A DNA stretch of 64,000 nucleotides from the NCBI RefSeq assembly GCF_029223525.1, contig NZ_JARHTQ010000008.1, positions 124,001 through 188,000 on the forward strand, read 5' to 3'. Below the pieces are notes generated by a model. The model had not been told where the DNA came from, did not search any database, and worked only from the letters and a program-made list of their open reading frames with translations. The DNA is from Streptantibioticus ferralitis (lineage in GTDB: Bacteria > Actinomycetota > Actinomycetes > Streptomycetales > Streptomycetaceae). The position numbers and the translations under genes were made by a program. Below, in pieces: positions 38,701 through 46,566 of this stretch. Within the stretch, counting starts at the first letter, position 1, and every line of letters starts with the position of its first letter.

Positions 38701-38743
38701 GCGGCGGCCGATCTCGGGGGTACGCCCCCAAAGAATCCGCCGC
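38701..38743. terminator. Terminator-like two-tier hairpin
   Basis: Outer GCGGCGG (38701-38707) pairs with CCGCCGC (38737-38743), and inner GGGGG-TACG-CCCCC lies at 38716-38729. It sits between the thioesterase stop and the end of the phn operon, which are convergent, so it may stop both. Confidence 0.45.
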
Positions 38744-38807
38744 CGCGGCGAGCACGCCCACGGCGTGGTCCGGCGCTGCGGGATCACCACAACCCGCCGG
38801 ACCCGCA

Positions 38808-39641
38808 CTACTGGCCGCGGATGGCCGCGGCCAGTTCCTCGGCGAGGTCCGGTGTCGCCGCGATGACACCGGACCAGCGGCGGTGCAGATCGGTGTCGAT
38901 CTCCAGCGGCCTGCCGTACGCGTCCACGACGGCTCCTCCCGCCGCCGGGACCATCACCATCGCCGCGGCGAGGTCCACGATCCGGTGCGTCTGCGAGCCC
39001 GCGTCGGCGAAGCCGTCGATGGATCCCTCGGCGACCAGTGCCGCCTCCAGGCAGCTGGTCGACAAGATCCGTATCCGGCTTGCCCGTTGGGCGACCCGCC
39101 ACCAGGCGGCCGCCTGGTCCGGGTCGTGCGGATGCGGCCGCAGCAGACTCACCGCCGCCCCGTCGAGCGCGGTGCGCCCGGTGGTGCGGTACGCGGTGGG
39201 CTGCCCGGCGACCGCGTGCCAGCAGCGGCCGGTGTCGAGCCAGCAGGTCAGCGACTCGGTGGGCACTCCGTCGTGCACCAGCGCGGCAGCGAAGGCGGAA
39301 AGCGGCACCCCGGCCGCGGCGTTCGCCGTGCCGTCCACCGGGTCGGCCACGAGCGTGACGGCCGACCCGTTGTCGATGACGCCGATCTCCTCGCTGAGCA
39401 GGTTGACCCGGTGCGCGTCGACGACCTCGGCGATGGCGGTGTCGACCAGGATGTCGAGCCGCATCGTGGGCGTGCCGTCGGCCCCGACCCGTACCCGCTC
39501 GGCGAGTCCCGCCCGGTCGTACCTCTGCCGGGCGGCCCGAAAGGCGCCGGCGGCCGCCCGGGTGGCGGCGGCGAGCACCGGGTGGGCCGCCGCCGGAACC
39601 TCGGGGTCGGGGACCGGCCACGGGATCATCGTCGGGTTCAT
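38808..39641 (-). CDS. Inositol-monophosphatase-family phosphatase, last gene of the phn operon
   Basis: A protein of 277 residues. Its ATG (39641-39639) overlaps the phnM stop as ATGA, so it is translationally coupled to the C-P lyase genes. IMPase-fold motifs are intact: LLSEEIG near residue 85, VADPVDGTAN near residue 99 (DPxDGT), and a C-terminal HRIVDLAAAMVMVPAAGGAV near residue 223 with the metal Asp. The family dephosphorylates inositol phosphate, fructose-1,6-bisphosphate, PAP or histidinol phosphate. In this position it may act on a ribose phosphate produced by the pathway, in place of the missing PhnN/PhnP (inference). A role unrelated to phosphonates is less likely given the coupling. 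Confidence 0.88.
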   Translation of the reverse strand: MNPTMIPWPVPDPEVPAAAHPVLAAATRAAAGAFRAARQRYDRAGLAERVRVGADGTPTMRLDILVDTAIAEVVDAHRVNLLSEEIGVIDNGSAVTLVADPVDGTANAAAGVPLSAFAAALVHDGVPTESLTCWLDTGRCWHAVAGQPTAYRTTGRTALDGAAVSLLRPHPHDPDQAAAWWRVAQRASRIRILSTSCLEAALVAEGSIDGFADAGSQTHRIVDLAAAMVMVPAAGGAVVDAYGRPLEIDTDLHRRWSGVIAATPDLAEELAAAIRGQ

Positions 39642-40861
39642 CGCGTACCGCCCTCGCACTCCACGTCCACGGCCGCCCGCAGCACGGCCCACACCTCGGG
39701 CCACGGCGAACCGGGCCGCACCAGCGCCAGGTCGGCGCGCAGTCCCGGCCGCAGCGAGCCGCGGTCGGACAGCCCGGCCACCTCGGCCGGCCCCGCGGTC
39801 ACCAGGGCGACCGCCGTCGGCAGGTCGGCGAGTCCGGCCGAGACGAGCTGGAAGGCCGCCGCCAGCAGCCCGGACGGCAGGTAGTCCGAGGCCAACGCGG
39901 TCACCAGGCCGAGCCCGACCAGTTCCCGCGCCGAGACGTTGCCGGAGTGCGAGGTGCCGCGCAGCACGTTCGGCGCGCCCATCACGATGGGCAGGCCGTG
40001 TTCCCTGGCGGCCCGCGCGGCGTCGACGGTGGTCGGGAACTCGGCGACCGCACCGCCCCTGGCGCACAGCGCCCCGACCGCTTCGGCCGAGTCGGGGTCG
40101 TGGCCGAACAACCGGATCCGCCCCGCCCTGGCCGACTCGCCCAGCCAGCTGAGGTTCCGCTCCAGCACCGCACCGTACTGCGAACGCTCGGCGATCAGCC
40201 CGTCGACGTGCTCCCTCGCCTGCTCCGCCGACATCCCGTCAGCACCGACCAGGTACTCCTCCATGTAGCGGCGGTCGGTGTACTGGCCCTGCCCCGGCGT
40301 GTGGTCCTCGTGGGAGACCAGCGGTGTGCCGACCGCCGCGGCCAGTTGCTCGCGCAGCGCCGCCGCGCCTTCCGCGGAACGTACGTCGAGCCGGTAGAGG
40401 AGCCGGTGGTCCACCGGCGCCGCGGTCCGGCCACCGACGGTCTCGCACAGCGCCTTTGCCGACCCCGGTGTGCGCTCGGTGCCGCGGCTGGTCTTGTGCT
40501 GGAAGCCGGCGCCGTGGAACACGGTGGTGACCCCCGCCGCCCGCAGCTTGCCCTCAAGCGACAACAGCGCGAAGTCCCACGGCAGTCGGGCCGACGGCCG
40601 CGGCTGGTGCTCGCGCTCCAGCGCGTCGCTGTGGACGTCGATCAGCCCGGGCAGGCACAGCAGGCCACGGCCGTCCACATCGCAGCCCGACCCGGCCACG
40701 TGCGGTTCGACGGCGGCGATCCGGCCCTGGCGGACCACGACGCGGGCGTCGTCGAGCACGGCGTCCGGCAGGACCGCGCGGACGTGCCCGAGGACGTAGT
40801 CCCGTGGCGGCGGGCCGAGCGGCCAGCCGGTCATCTGCGCTGCCAACGCGACGTCGCTCAT
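39638..40861 (-). CDS. phnM: Alpha-D-ribose 1-methylphosphonate 5-triphosphate diphosphatase
   Basis: PhnM removes pyrophosphate from the RPnTP intermediate, giving the PhnJ substrate. The 407-residue protein is an amidohydrolase with the PhnM signature IDVHSDALEREHQPRP near residue 75, VSHEDHTPGQGQY near residue 185, FGHDPDSAEAV near residue 255, and ASDYLPSGLL near residue 333. The ATG at 40861 overlaps the phnL stop (ATGA), and its own stop overlaps the next start (ATGA). The N-terminal 30 or so residues are longer than in E. coli PhnM and carry WPLGPPPRDYVLGHV. Confidence 0.95.
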   Translation of the reverse strand: MSDVALAAQMTGWPLGPPPRDYVLGHVRAVLPDAVLDDARVVVRQGRIAAVEPHVAGSGCDVDGRGLLCLPGLIDVHSDALEREHQPRPSARLPWDFALLSLEGKLRAAGVTTVFHGAGFQHKTSRGTERTPGSAKALCETVGGRTAAPVDHRLLYRLDVRSAEGAAALREQLAAAVGTPLVSHEDHTPGQGQYTDRRYMEEYLVGADGMSAEQAREHVDGLIAERSQYGAVLERNLSWLGESARAGRIRLFGHDPDSAEAVGALCARGGAVAEFPTTVDAARAAREHGLPIVMGAPNVLRGTSHSGNVSARELVGLGLVTALASDYLPSGLLAAAFQLVSAGLADLPTAVALVTAGPAEVAGLSDRGSLRPGLRADLALVRPGSPWPEVWAVLRAAVDVECEGGTR

Positions 40862-41616
40862 GCCACCGCTCCCAGGATGTCCCGTGCCGGTCCCTCGGCG
40901 ACGATCCGGGCATCCGTCATCTGTACGACGCGGGTCGCCAACTGCCGCATCGCGTCGAGGTCGTGGAAGACCGCCACTACCGCGACGCCCTGATCGGTGA
41001 GCGACGCGATCAGTTGCAGCGCGCGCTCCCGGTTCCGCGGGTCGAGCGCGGACACCGGCTCGTCGAGCAGCAGCAGCCTGGGGGGCCGTACCGTGCCGGC
41101 CGCCAGGTTGATGCGCTGCCGTTCGCCGCCGGAGAGCACGCCGCAGTCCACGTCCCACAGCGCCTCGTCGAGGCCGAGCCGGTGCAGTGACTCGGCGGCG
41201 GCGTCCCGGGCCTCGGCCGGGGCGAGGCCCCTGCGGCGCGCGGCGGCGGCCACCACGTCCAGCGGGCCGGTACGCGGCGGCGGGGTGAGGAACTGCGATA
41301 CGTAGCCGATCTCCCGCCCGCGCAGCCGGGCCAGCGCACGGTCCGGCAGCGCGGTCAGCTCCACCGGCCCGTCCGGGGTGTGCAGCAGCACCGAACCGGA
41401 GTCCGGCAGGTAGCTGCGGTGGATGCAGCGCAGCAAGCTGGACTTGCCCGCGCCGCTGGGCCCGGCGACCGCCACGTGCTCGCCTGCCGCGACGTCGAGG
41501 TCGACGCCGTCGAGCGAGACCACCGTGCGGCCGTCGATGGTGTGCAGGGTGAACGTCTTGCGCAGCTCACGGACGGTCAACACGGCGCCGGGCCGGTCGG
41601 GTTGGGGTGTCGGCAT
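40858..41616 (-). CDS. phnL: C-P lyase ABC-type ATPase PhnL
   Basis: A protein of 252 residues, an ABC ATPase lacking any membrane partner. Walker A is GPSGAGKSSLLRC near residue 53, the signature LSGGERQRINLA near residue 160, Walker B LLLLDEPVSALD near residue 184, and the switch His in VAVFHDLDAM near residue 215. FTLHTIDGRTVVSLDGVDL near the start and the Q-loop region YVSQFLTPPPRTG are PhnL-like. PhnL is a non-transport ATPase of the C-P lyase complex. The ATG at 41616 follows AAGGTGAG, seven bases past the phnJK stop. Confidence 0.93.
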   Translation of the reverse strand: MPTPQPDRPGAVLTVRELRKTFTLHTIDGRTVVSLDGVDLDVAAGEHVAVAGPSGAGKSSLLRCIHRSYLPDSGSVLLHTPDGPVELTALPDRALARLRGREIGYVSQFLTPPPRTGPLDVVAAAARRRGLAPAEARDAAAESLHRLGLDEALWDVDCGVLSGGERQRINLAAGTVRPPRLLLLDEPVSALDPRNRERALQLIASLTDQGVAVVAVFHDLDAMRQLATRVVQMTDARIVAEGPARDILGAVA

Positions 41617-41623
41617 GGTCTGC

Positions 41624-43483
41624 TCACCTTCGTGCCGCGGCGACGAGCCGCTGGGTGTAGGGGTGGTGCGGATCGCGGAAGAGCTGGTCGGTCAGACCGC
41701 TCTCGATGACCCGGCCGAGCTGCATCACGACGCTGCGCTCGGTCAGCGCCTCGATCACCGCGAAGTCGTGGCTCACCACCACCGCGGCCACGTTCCGTTC
41801 GATCAGCAGGCCGCGCAGCAGGTCGAGCACTCCGGCGGCGACCGAGGCGTCGAGTCCCGTGGTGGGCTCGTCGAGCAGCAGCACCGGAGGTTCGGTGGCC
41901 AGTGCCTTGGCGATCTGCACCCGCTGGCGCATTCCGCCGGAGAACGTGCCCACCGCGTCGTCCATCCGCGACAGCGGCACCTCGACCCGGTCCAGCAGTT
42001 CGGCGACGCGCCGCCGTATCGCGTGGTATCCGCGCCAGCCGGCGGCGGTCAGGCGTTCCGCGATGTTGCCGCCCGCCGTCACGTTCAGGTCGAGGCCCGC
42101 CGCGGGGTCCTGGTAGACGACCGCCATGGTGTCGACCCGCAGTCCGCGCCGGGCCGACGGGTCGAGTGCCAGCACATCGGTGCGTCCGCCGTCGACACCG
42201 GACAGCCGGACGCTCCCAGCGGTGGCCGTCTCGTCGCCGATCACGCAGCGCAGCACGGTGGACTTGCCGGAGCCGGACTCGCCGATCAGCCCGAGCGCCT
42301 CACCGGGCGCGACATCGAAGGACACGTCCCACGCCGCGACGACCGCACCGGTCGCGGGGCTGATCGCGGTGGCGTGCTCGGGACCGGTGCCCGGTACCGC
42401 GGCCGCGCCGCCGGGACCGTGCACCTTGCCTATGCCGTCCACCCGCAGCGCCCATTCGGGACCGTCCGCCGCGGCCGTCGGCCGCACGCCTGCGGCGGGA
42501 CGGGGGGCTTCGGCGGTGTCCCGCGCCGTGGCCGCCACCCGGCGGCGCGGGTCCGGCAGCCAGGCGAGCGGTACCCGCTCCCGGTGTGCCGCGCGGTCCA
42601 CGTCCCCGTCGGCGGCCCTGCCGCACCAGTCGGAGTCGCTGCACACGTACTGGCCGCCGCTCGCCTCGACCAGGAAGGTGTCGTCGCTGCCGCAGTACGC
42701 GCACGTCCCGTCCGGTATGTGCTCGACCTCGAACGGGACGTCGTCGAAGGTCAGCGGTTCGACGGCGGTGTGCGGGGGGATGGCGTAGATGCGCTTCTCC
42801 CGGCCCGCTCCGTACAGGTTGAGGTGTTCCGACATGTGCAGCCGTGGTACGTCCCAGCGCGGCACCGGGCTGGTCGCCATGACGTAGCGCCCGCCCACCA
42901 GCACCGGATAGCCGGTGGACTTGGTGATGACGCCGTTGCGCACCAGGTCCTCGTAGAGGCTGACCCACATCGCGGAGTAGTCCTGCTCGGCGTGCATCCG
43001 GGCGCACTCGGCCACCGACTTCTCCACGCCGCGCAGCGGTTCGGGCACCGGGACCTGGTAGACGACGATCTGCTCGGCGCCCAGCGCCTCCTCGGGAACG
43101 CGATGGCGGGTCTGTACCACGGTCGCCTCCCGGGTGTCCGTGGTGGCGGCGCAGCCCATGGTCGAGGAGATCATCCGGCGCAGGTTGGTGGCGTTGACCC
43201 CGCCGTCGTCGCCCTGGTCGATCACCTTGAGGACATCGCCGGAACCGACGACGCCGAGGGTGACCTGCAGTCCGCCGGAGCCCCAGCCCCGGGCGACCGG
43301 CATCTCGCGGGAGCCGAAGGGCACTTGGTAGCCGGGGACGCAGACCGCGGTGAGGGTGGCACGGCGGATCTCCCGCTTGGCGCCCTCGTCGAGGATGCCG
43401 GGCGGCGCGTCCGTACGGCCGTCGTCGAGCAGACTGAGCACACGGGTCGAGCCGGTGCGCGGCTCGCTGAGGCGCGCGGCCAT
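41624..43483 (-). CDS. phnJK: Fused PhnJ-PhnK: C-P lyase radical-SAM subunit with ABC ATPase
   Basis: One uninterrupted 619-residue frame joins two normally separate C-P lyase proteins. Residues 1-300 are PhnJ: GSREMPVARGWGSGG near residue 57, DDGGVNATNLRRMISSTMGC near residue 92, and the Cys set CAYC (261, 264), C281 and C287 in CSDSDWC, giving CX2CX16CX5C; the last Cys corresponds to the catalytic thiyl residue. Residues 300-345 are an Arg/Ala/Pro linker. Residues 345-619 are PhnK: Walker A GESGSGKST (401-409), FSGGMRQRVQIAKA (514), [13 protein letters not shown] (535). In E. coli these are separate subunits, with PhnK docking on PhnJ. The ATG at 43483 shares its A with the phnI stop (TGATG) and has GGAG five bases upstream; GTG at 43489 is an alternative. 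Confidence 0.93.
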   Translation of the reverse strand: MAARLSEPRTGSTRVLSLLDDGRTDAPPGILDEGAKREIRRATLTAVCVPGYQVPFGSREMPVARGWGSGGLQVTLGVVGSGDVLKVIDQGDDGGVNATNLRRMISSTMGCAATTDTREATVVQTRHRVPEEALGAEQIVVYQVPVPEPLRGVEKSVAECARMHAEQDYSAMWVSLYEDLVRNGVITKSTGYPVLVGGRYVMATSPVPRWDVPRLHMSEHLNLYGAGREKRIYAIPPHTAVEPLTFDDVPFEVEHIPDGTCAYCGSDDTFLVEASGGQYVCSDSDWCGRAADGDVDRAAHRERVPLAWLPDPRRRVAATARDTAEAPRPAAGVRPTAAADGPEWALRVDGIGKVHGPGGAAAVPGTGPEHATAISPATGAVVAAWDVSFDVAPGEALGLIGESGSGKSTVLRCVIGDETATAGSVRLSGVDGGRTDVLALDPSARRGLRVDTMAVVYQDPAAGLDLNVTAGGNIAERLTAAGWRGYHAIRRRVAELLDRVEVPLSRMDDAVGTFSGGMRQRVQIAKALATEPPVLLLDEPTTGLDASVAAGVLDLLRGLLIERNVAAVVVSHDFAVIEALTERSVVMQLGRVIESGLTDQLFRDPHHPYTQRLVAAARR

Positions 43484-44601
43484 CAGCACTCCTTCCCAAA
43501 GGGTTCTGGTAGGCGGGGATTCGGGTCATCGGTGCCCCGCGCTTCGCGGCCCGCGAGCTTGCGGTCCATCATCGAGCGGAACGTCACGTAGTGCGGCAGC
43601 TTCAGGTGCTCGAGGAAGCCGCCCGAGTCGAGCCCGTCCGTGGTCAGCAGCAGCAACTGCTCCAGCGAGCCCTCGTCCCCGAACCGGCGGTGGGCGATGT
43701 CGAGGTTGGCCATCGCGATCGCCTTGCGCTCGTTGTGGCCGAAGCACATCCCGTAGCCGATGTCGAACCGGGTGCGGTCCTCGTCGGCCCCGTCGAGGTC
43801 CTCGATCGCCTCCGCCTCGGTGGCGCGGAAGACCCCGACCACGACCGGGTTCCCGGTGTGCGGGTGGATCACCCGCAGCGGCAGTCGGCCGTGGCGCAGT
43901 TCGCCGAGCGTCACCTCGTGGACGGCTCCGTCGGGGCCGAGGATCGACCGGTACCACAGGCCCACCAGCGCGCCGGTCTCGGCCCGGGCCATGCTGGCCA
44001 GCACGGCGGAACGCGGCGCCGGCGGCCGGGCCGGCTCGCGCGCCACGTCGACCGGTTCGGGATCCGCCGCCGTGCCGTGGCGGTGCTCGACCAACAGGTC
44101 CAGCTCGCGCAGCAGGTCGCTGAAGCGGCCCGGGTGGCGCTGCTCGCAGGTGCGCTCCGGCGGGACCTGAGCGCCCGCGTCGTCGGCGGCAGGCGGCGGC
44201 CCGTCCGGCCGCTCCAGCAGCCTGCCGGTGTAGTCGGTGGTACGGCCGAGCAGTTGCGGTCCGCCCGGTGTCCGGTGGGCCGACACGATACGGCGCAGCA
44301 CCACCATCTCCGCCGGTTCGACCGGCTCGCTCACCGCCAGCCTGGGCAGCGTGGAGCGGTGCGCCCGTACCAGATGGGCGGCCTCCAGCACATCGCCCTC
44401 GGCCTGCCGGAACGCGTCCGCGGCGATCGCCTCGTCGTACAGTCCCGCCTCGCCCATGATCCGGTCGACGGCGAGCCGGAACCGCAGCAGGATCTGCTCG
44501 GTCGACGCCCATGGAGTGGCAGCGTGGTCCCGCGCCCGGCGGACCAGCCCCTCGGCGGCGAGAATGGCGGACATGCCGCCGCGTACACCCGAGTACCCCA
44601 T
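43483..44601 (-). CDS. phnI: C-P lyase core subunit PhnI
   Basis: PhnI couples phosphonate to ATP to make alpha-D-ribose-1-phosphonate triphosphate, helped by PhnG, PhnH and PhnL. The 372-residue protein starts MGYSGVRGGMSAILAAEGLV, a typical PhnI N-terminus, and has VIHPHTGNPVVVGVFRATEAEAI near residue 275, then DIGYGMCFGHNERKAIAMANLD near residue 308, the conserved C-terminal core. LKLPHYVTFRSMMDRKL is at residue 340-360. The ATG at 44601 overlaps the phnH stop as TGATG. Longer in-frame extensions are antisense noise. Confidence 0.96.
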   Translation of the reverse strand: MGYSGVRGGMSAILAAEGLVRRARDHAATPWASTEQILLRFRLAVDRIMGEAGLYDEAIAADAFRQAEGDVLEAAHLVRAHRSTLPRLAVSEPVEPAEMVVLRRIVSAHRTPGGPQLLGRTTDYTGRLLERPDGPPPAADDAGAQVPPERTCEQRHPGRFSDLLRELDLLVEHRHGTAADPEPVDVAREPARPPAPRSAVLASMARAETGALVGLWYRSILGPDGAVHEVTLGELRHGRLPLRVIHPHTGNPVVVGVFRATEAEAIEDLDGADEDRTRFDIGYGMCFGHNERKAIAMANLDIAHRRFGDEGSLEQLLLLTTDGLDSGGFLEHLKLPHYVTFRSMMDRKLAGREARGTDDPNPRLPEPFGKEC

Positions 44602-45230
44602 CAGATGACCTCCTCGCCGACCCGGGTGGTCCGCGGCAGCCCGGCCAACCGGCCCCGCGCGGTGACGAAGAGCAGGTCGATTCCGGTGGGGAAGCCGCTG
44701 CCCAGCCGGTCGCGCCAGGAGACGAAGCCGTCGGGCAGCCCGGCCACCCGCAGCAGGCGGGATCCCGGCACACCGGGTCCTTCGAGGCGCCACACCGGGC
44801 CGGGGCCCGCGGGCTCGGCCTCGATCTCGGGCACCCGGACACACACCAGCGCCGCGTCCTGCGGTGCCGCCGCGCTGCCGGTCCGGAAGGCGACCGGCTC
44901 GCCGTCGGCCAACTGCCGCAGCACGGCGACGAGTCGGGCGTCCGCCGGGCCGGTCATCGGCGCCGACGTCATGGTGCGCACGGTCCGCGCCCACCGGTCG
45001 CCGTTCTCCAGCACACAGGTCGGCGTCGCCAAGTCGCTGAGCGCCAGCACCGGAAGGAGCGCGGACGGCAGTTCGGCGAGTGGCCGCTCGGGCAGTTGCC
45101 GCGGTGTTCCCGGCCGGGCGAGTGCCTCCAGCACCGCCCGGAAGACCAGCTGCACCTCGGCGGGCGACAGCGTCGGCGCCTGTCCGGGCCTGCGCGCTGC
45201 CGCCTCGGGGCTCATCACGTTGGTGGTCAC
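44601..45230 (-). CDS. phnH: C-P lyase core subunit PhnH
   Basis: PhnH is a structural subunit of the PhnGHIJ core. The 209-residue protein from the GTG at 45230 contains VQLVFRAVLEALARPGTPRQLP near residue 28, which is the PhnH family opening (FRxxLxAMARPG), then CVLENGDRWARTVR and the C-terminal FVSWRDRLGSGFPTGIDLLFVT near residue 165, another family landmark. The start overlaps the phnG stop as GTGA and the stop overlaps phnI as TGATG. Confidence 0.95.
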   Translation of the reverse strand: MTTNVMSPEAAARRPGQAPTLSPAEVQLVFRAVLEALARPGTPRQLPERPLAELPSALLPVLALSDLATPTCVLENGDRWARTVRTMTSAPMTGPADARLVAVLRQLADGEPVAFRTGSAAAPQDAALVCVRVPEIEAEPAGPGPVWRLEGPGVPGSRLLRVAGLPDGFVSWRDRLGSGFPTGIDLLFVTARGRLAGLPRTTRVGEEVI

Positions 45231-45664
45231 AGTTCCTCGAATTCGACGATGGTGGGCGCCAGCTGGGCCCATTCCTCGGCTTCCTCACATCGCATGCGGG
45301 CCGCCACCCGCTCGCAGAGCCGGGCGATCCCGCCCGCCGCGTCCCGCCCGGACTCGGCGGCGGCGTCCAGGACCGCCATGGCCAGCGCGGCCGCCCGGTC
45401 GTCGCCCAGCCGCATCGCCCAGCCCCGTACGCCGTCCAGCTCCACCTCGGCACGGCAGGCCAGCACATCGCCGATCAGGAACCGCTGGCGCACGATGGGC
45501 TCACGGACCTGGGCCGAAACGCAGCCCACTTCCGGCGCCACCACCACCACGGGATCCGGCCCCTCGGCCAGGCAGATATCCGCGAGTTCGATCAGTTCAT
45601 CGGCAGTGGCCGCGGCGAGCAGTGCGCAACGCTCCTCGCGCGACAGTCTTCCGTTACTCAACAT
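45227..45664 (-). CDS. phnG: C-P lyase core subunit PhnG
   Basis: A protein of 145 residues, close to E. coli PhnG (150). It opens LSREERCALLAAATADELIEL and has VREPIVRQRFLIGDVLACRAEVEL near residue 55 with GWAMRLGDDRAAALAMAVLDAA near residue 83, the conserved PhnG core. The ATG at 45664 lies inside the end of the GntR-regulator gene, a 7-bp overlap. PhnG supplies part of the nucleosidase activity of the core complex. Confidence 0.95.
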   Translation of the reverse strand: MLSNGRLSREERCALLAAATADELIELADICLAEGPDPVVVVAPEVGCVSAQVREPIVRQRFLIGDVLACRAEVELDGVRGWAMRLGDDRAAALAMAVLDAAAESGRDAAGGIARLCERVAARMRCEEAEEWAQLAPTIVEFEEL

Positions 45665-46395
45665 TGCCCTTTCGCCGATGGCCACGGCCCGTCCATCTCC
45701 ACGACGATCCGCGAAGCGTCCGGACGCGACCACGAATTGCTGCACATCACAGGAGTGCCGTCCTGGGCGTCCCGGCTCACGCTTTCCACCAGCCACACCT
45801 GCCGCCCCTGTTCGATCTCCAGATTCGCGGCGACCTCGGGAGTCGCAAGATCGAAACTCACCCGGCACCAGGCGCGCACCGGCGCGACCCCGGCCATCTG
45901 GCGCAGAATCAGGTCGATTGACTCCACGGAATGCACCGCGGCATCGGCCTCCATCAGGACATCGGCCGGTATCCATTCATTGGTCCATGTCGCGAGCAGC
46001 CCGTCGACGTAGTACTGGCGCACCAGCAGGTGTGCCGGGTCGCCCGGCCGCCGTTCGAGCCGCTCCGCCAGGTCCTCCGGGAGCGGCTCCCGCCGTACGT
46101 CGCGGACCACCGCCCGCGGCGTACCACCCGCGTCCCGCACCGTCTGGTGCCACGACGGCGCCTTCCGCGAGGAGATGACGTAGTCGATCCGGCGGCTGAC
46201 GAACGTCCCCGAACCCCGTACCCGGCGGACCAGCAACCGGCTCTCCAACTCCTGGACGGCCGCCCTGGCCGCCGCCCGACTCACTCCGAAGCGCGCGGCG
46301 ATCTCATGCTCGCTGGCCACCCGGGTACCGGGCGACAGCCGCGCGAGCTCCACCGCGAGCGTGTCGACGATCTCGCCGTACCGGTTCTTGCCCAT
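45658..46395 (-). CDS. GntR/UTRA-family regulator, PhnF-like
   Basis: A protein of 245 residues, first gene of the phn operon. The ATG at 46395 opens MGKNRYGEIVDTLAVEL. The N-terminal winged HTH has EHEIAARFGVSRAAARAAVQEL near residue 29 and VRRVRGSGTFVSRR near residue 55; residues 80-235 form a UTRA (HutC-type) effector domain. It is the expected position and family of PhnF, which represses phn genes until a ligand binds. A perfect TTGTCCGGACAA palindrome 23-34 bp upstream of its start may be its own operator, which would make the operon autoregulated (inference). Confidence 0.92.
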   Translation of the reverse strand: MGKNRYGEIVDTLAVELARLSPGTRVASEHEIAARFGVSRAAARAAVQELESRLLVRRVRGSGTFVSRRIDYVISSRKAPSWHQTVRDAGGTPRAVVRDVRREPLPEDLAERLERRPGDPAHLLVRQYYVDGLLATWTNEWIPADVLMEADAAVHSVESIDLILRQMAGVAPVRAWCRVSFDLATPEVAANLEIEQGRQVWLVESVSRDAQDGTPVMCSNSWSRPDASRIVVEMDGPWPSAKGQC

Positions 46396-46417
46396 GCCTG
46401 GAGTCTTCGCGCCCGGC

Positions 46418-46429
46418 TTGTCCGGACAA
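46418..46429. promoter_or_regulatory. Perfect palindrome TTGTCCGGACAA, candidate GntR operator
   Basis: Twelve bases, fully palindromic, 23 bp upstream of the regulator start codon and so within the expected promoter or leader of the phn operon. GntR/HutC proteins usually bind short palindromes of this size. It is the only palindrome of this quality seen in the 171-bp gap. Confidence 0.55.
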
Positions 46430-46519
46430 CTTCCCGAAAACCAACGGACGCGGCAGGGAAGATGAACGCCACCGGCAGTTGTCGCGCGTTTCTCCCGGCC
46501 CACCGCTGGCGCATACGGA

Positions 46520-46549
46520 AAGACCCCCGGGGAAATCCCCGGGGGTCTT
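46520..46549. terminator. Terminator downstream of the MFS gene
   Basis: A perfect 13-bp stem (46520-46532 with 46537-46549) with an AAAT loop, 18 bp past the MFS stop on the minus strand. It separates MFS transcription from the phn operon. Confidence 0.88.
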
Positions 46550-46566
46550 CGGCAAATCGCCGCGGA

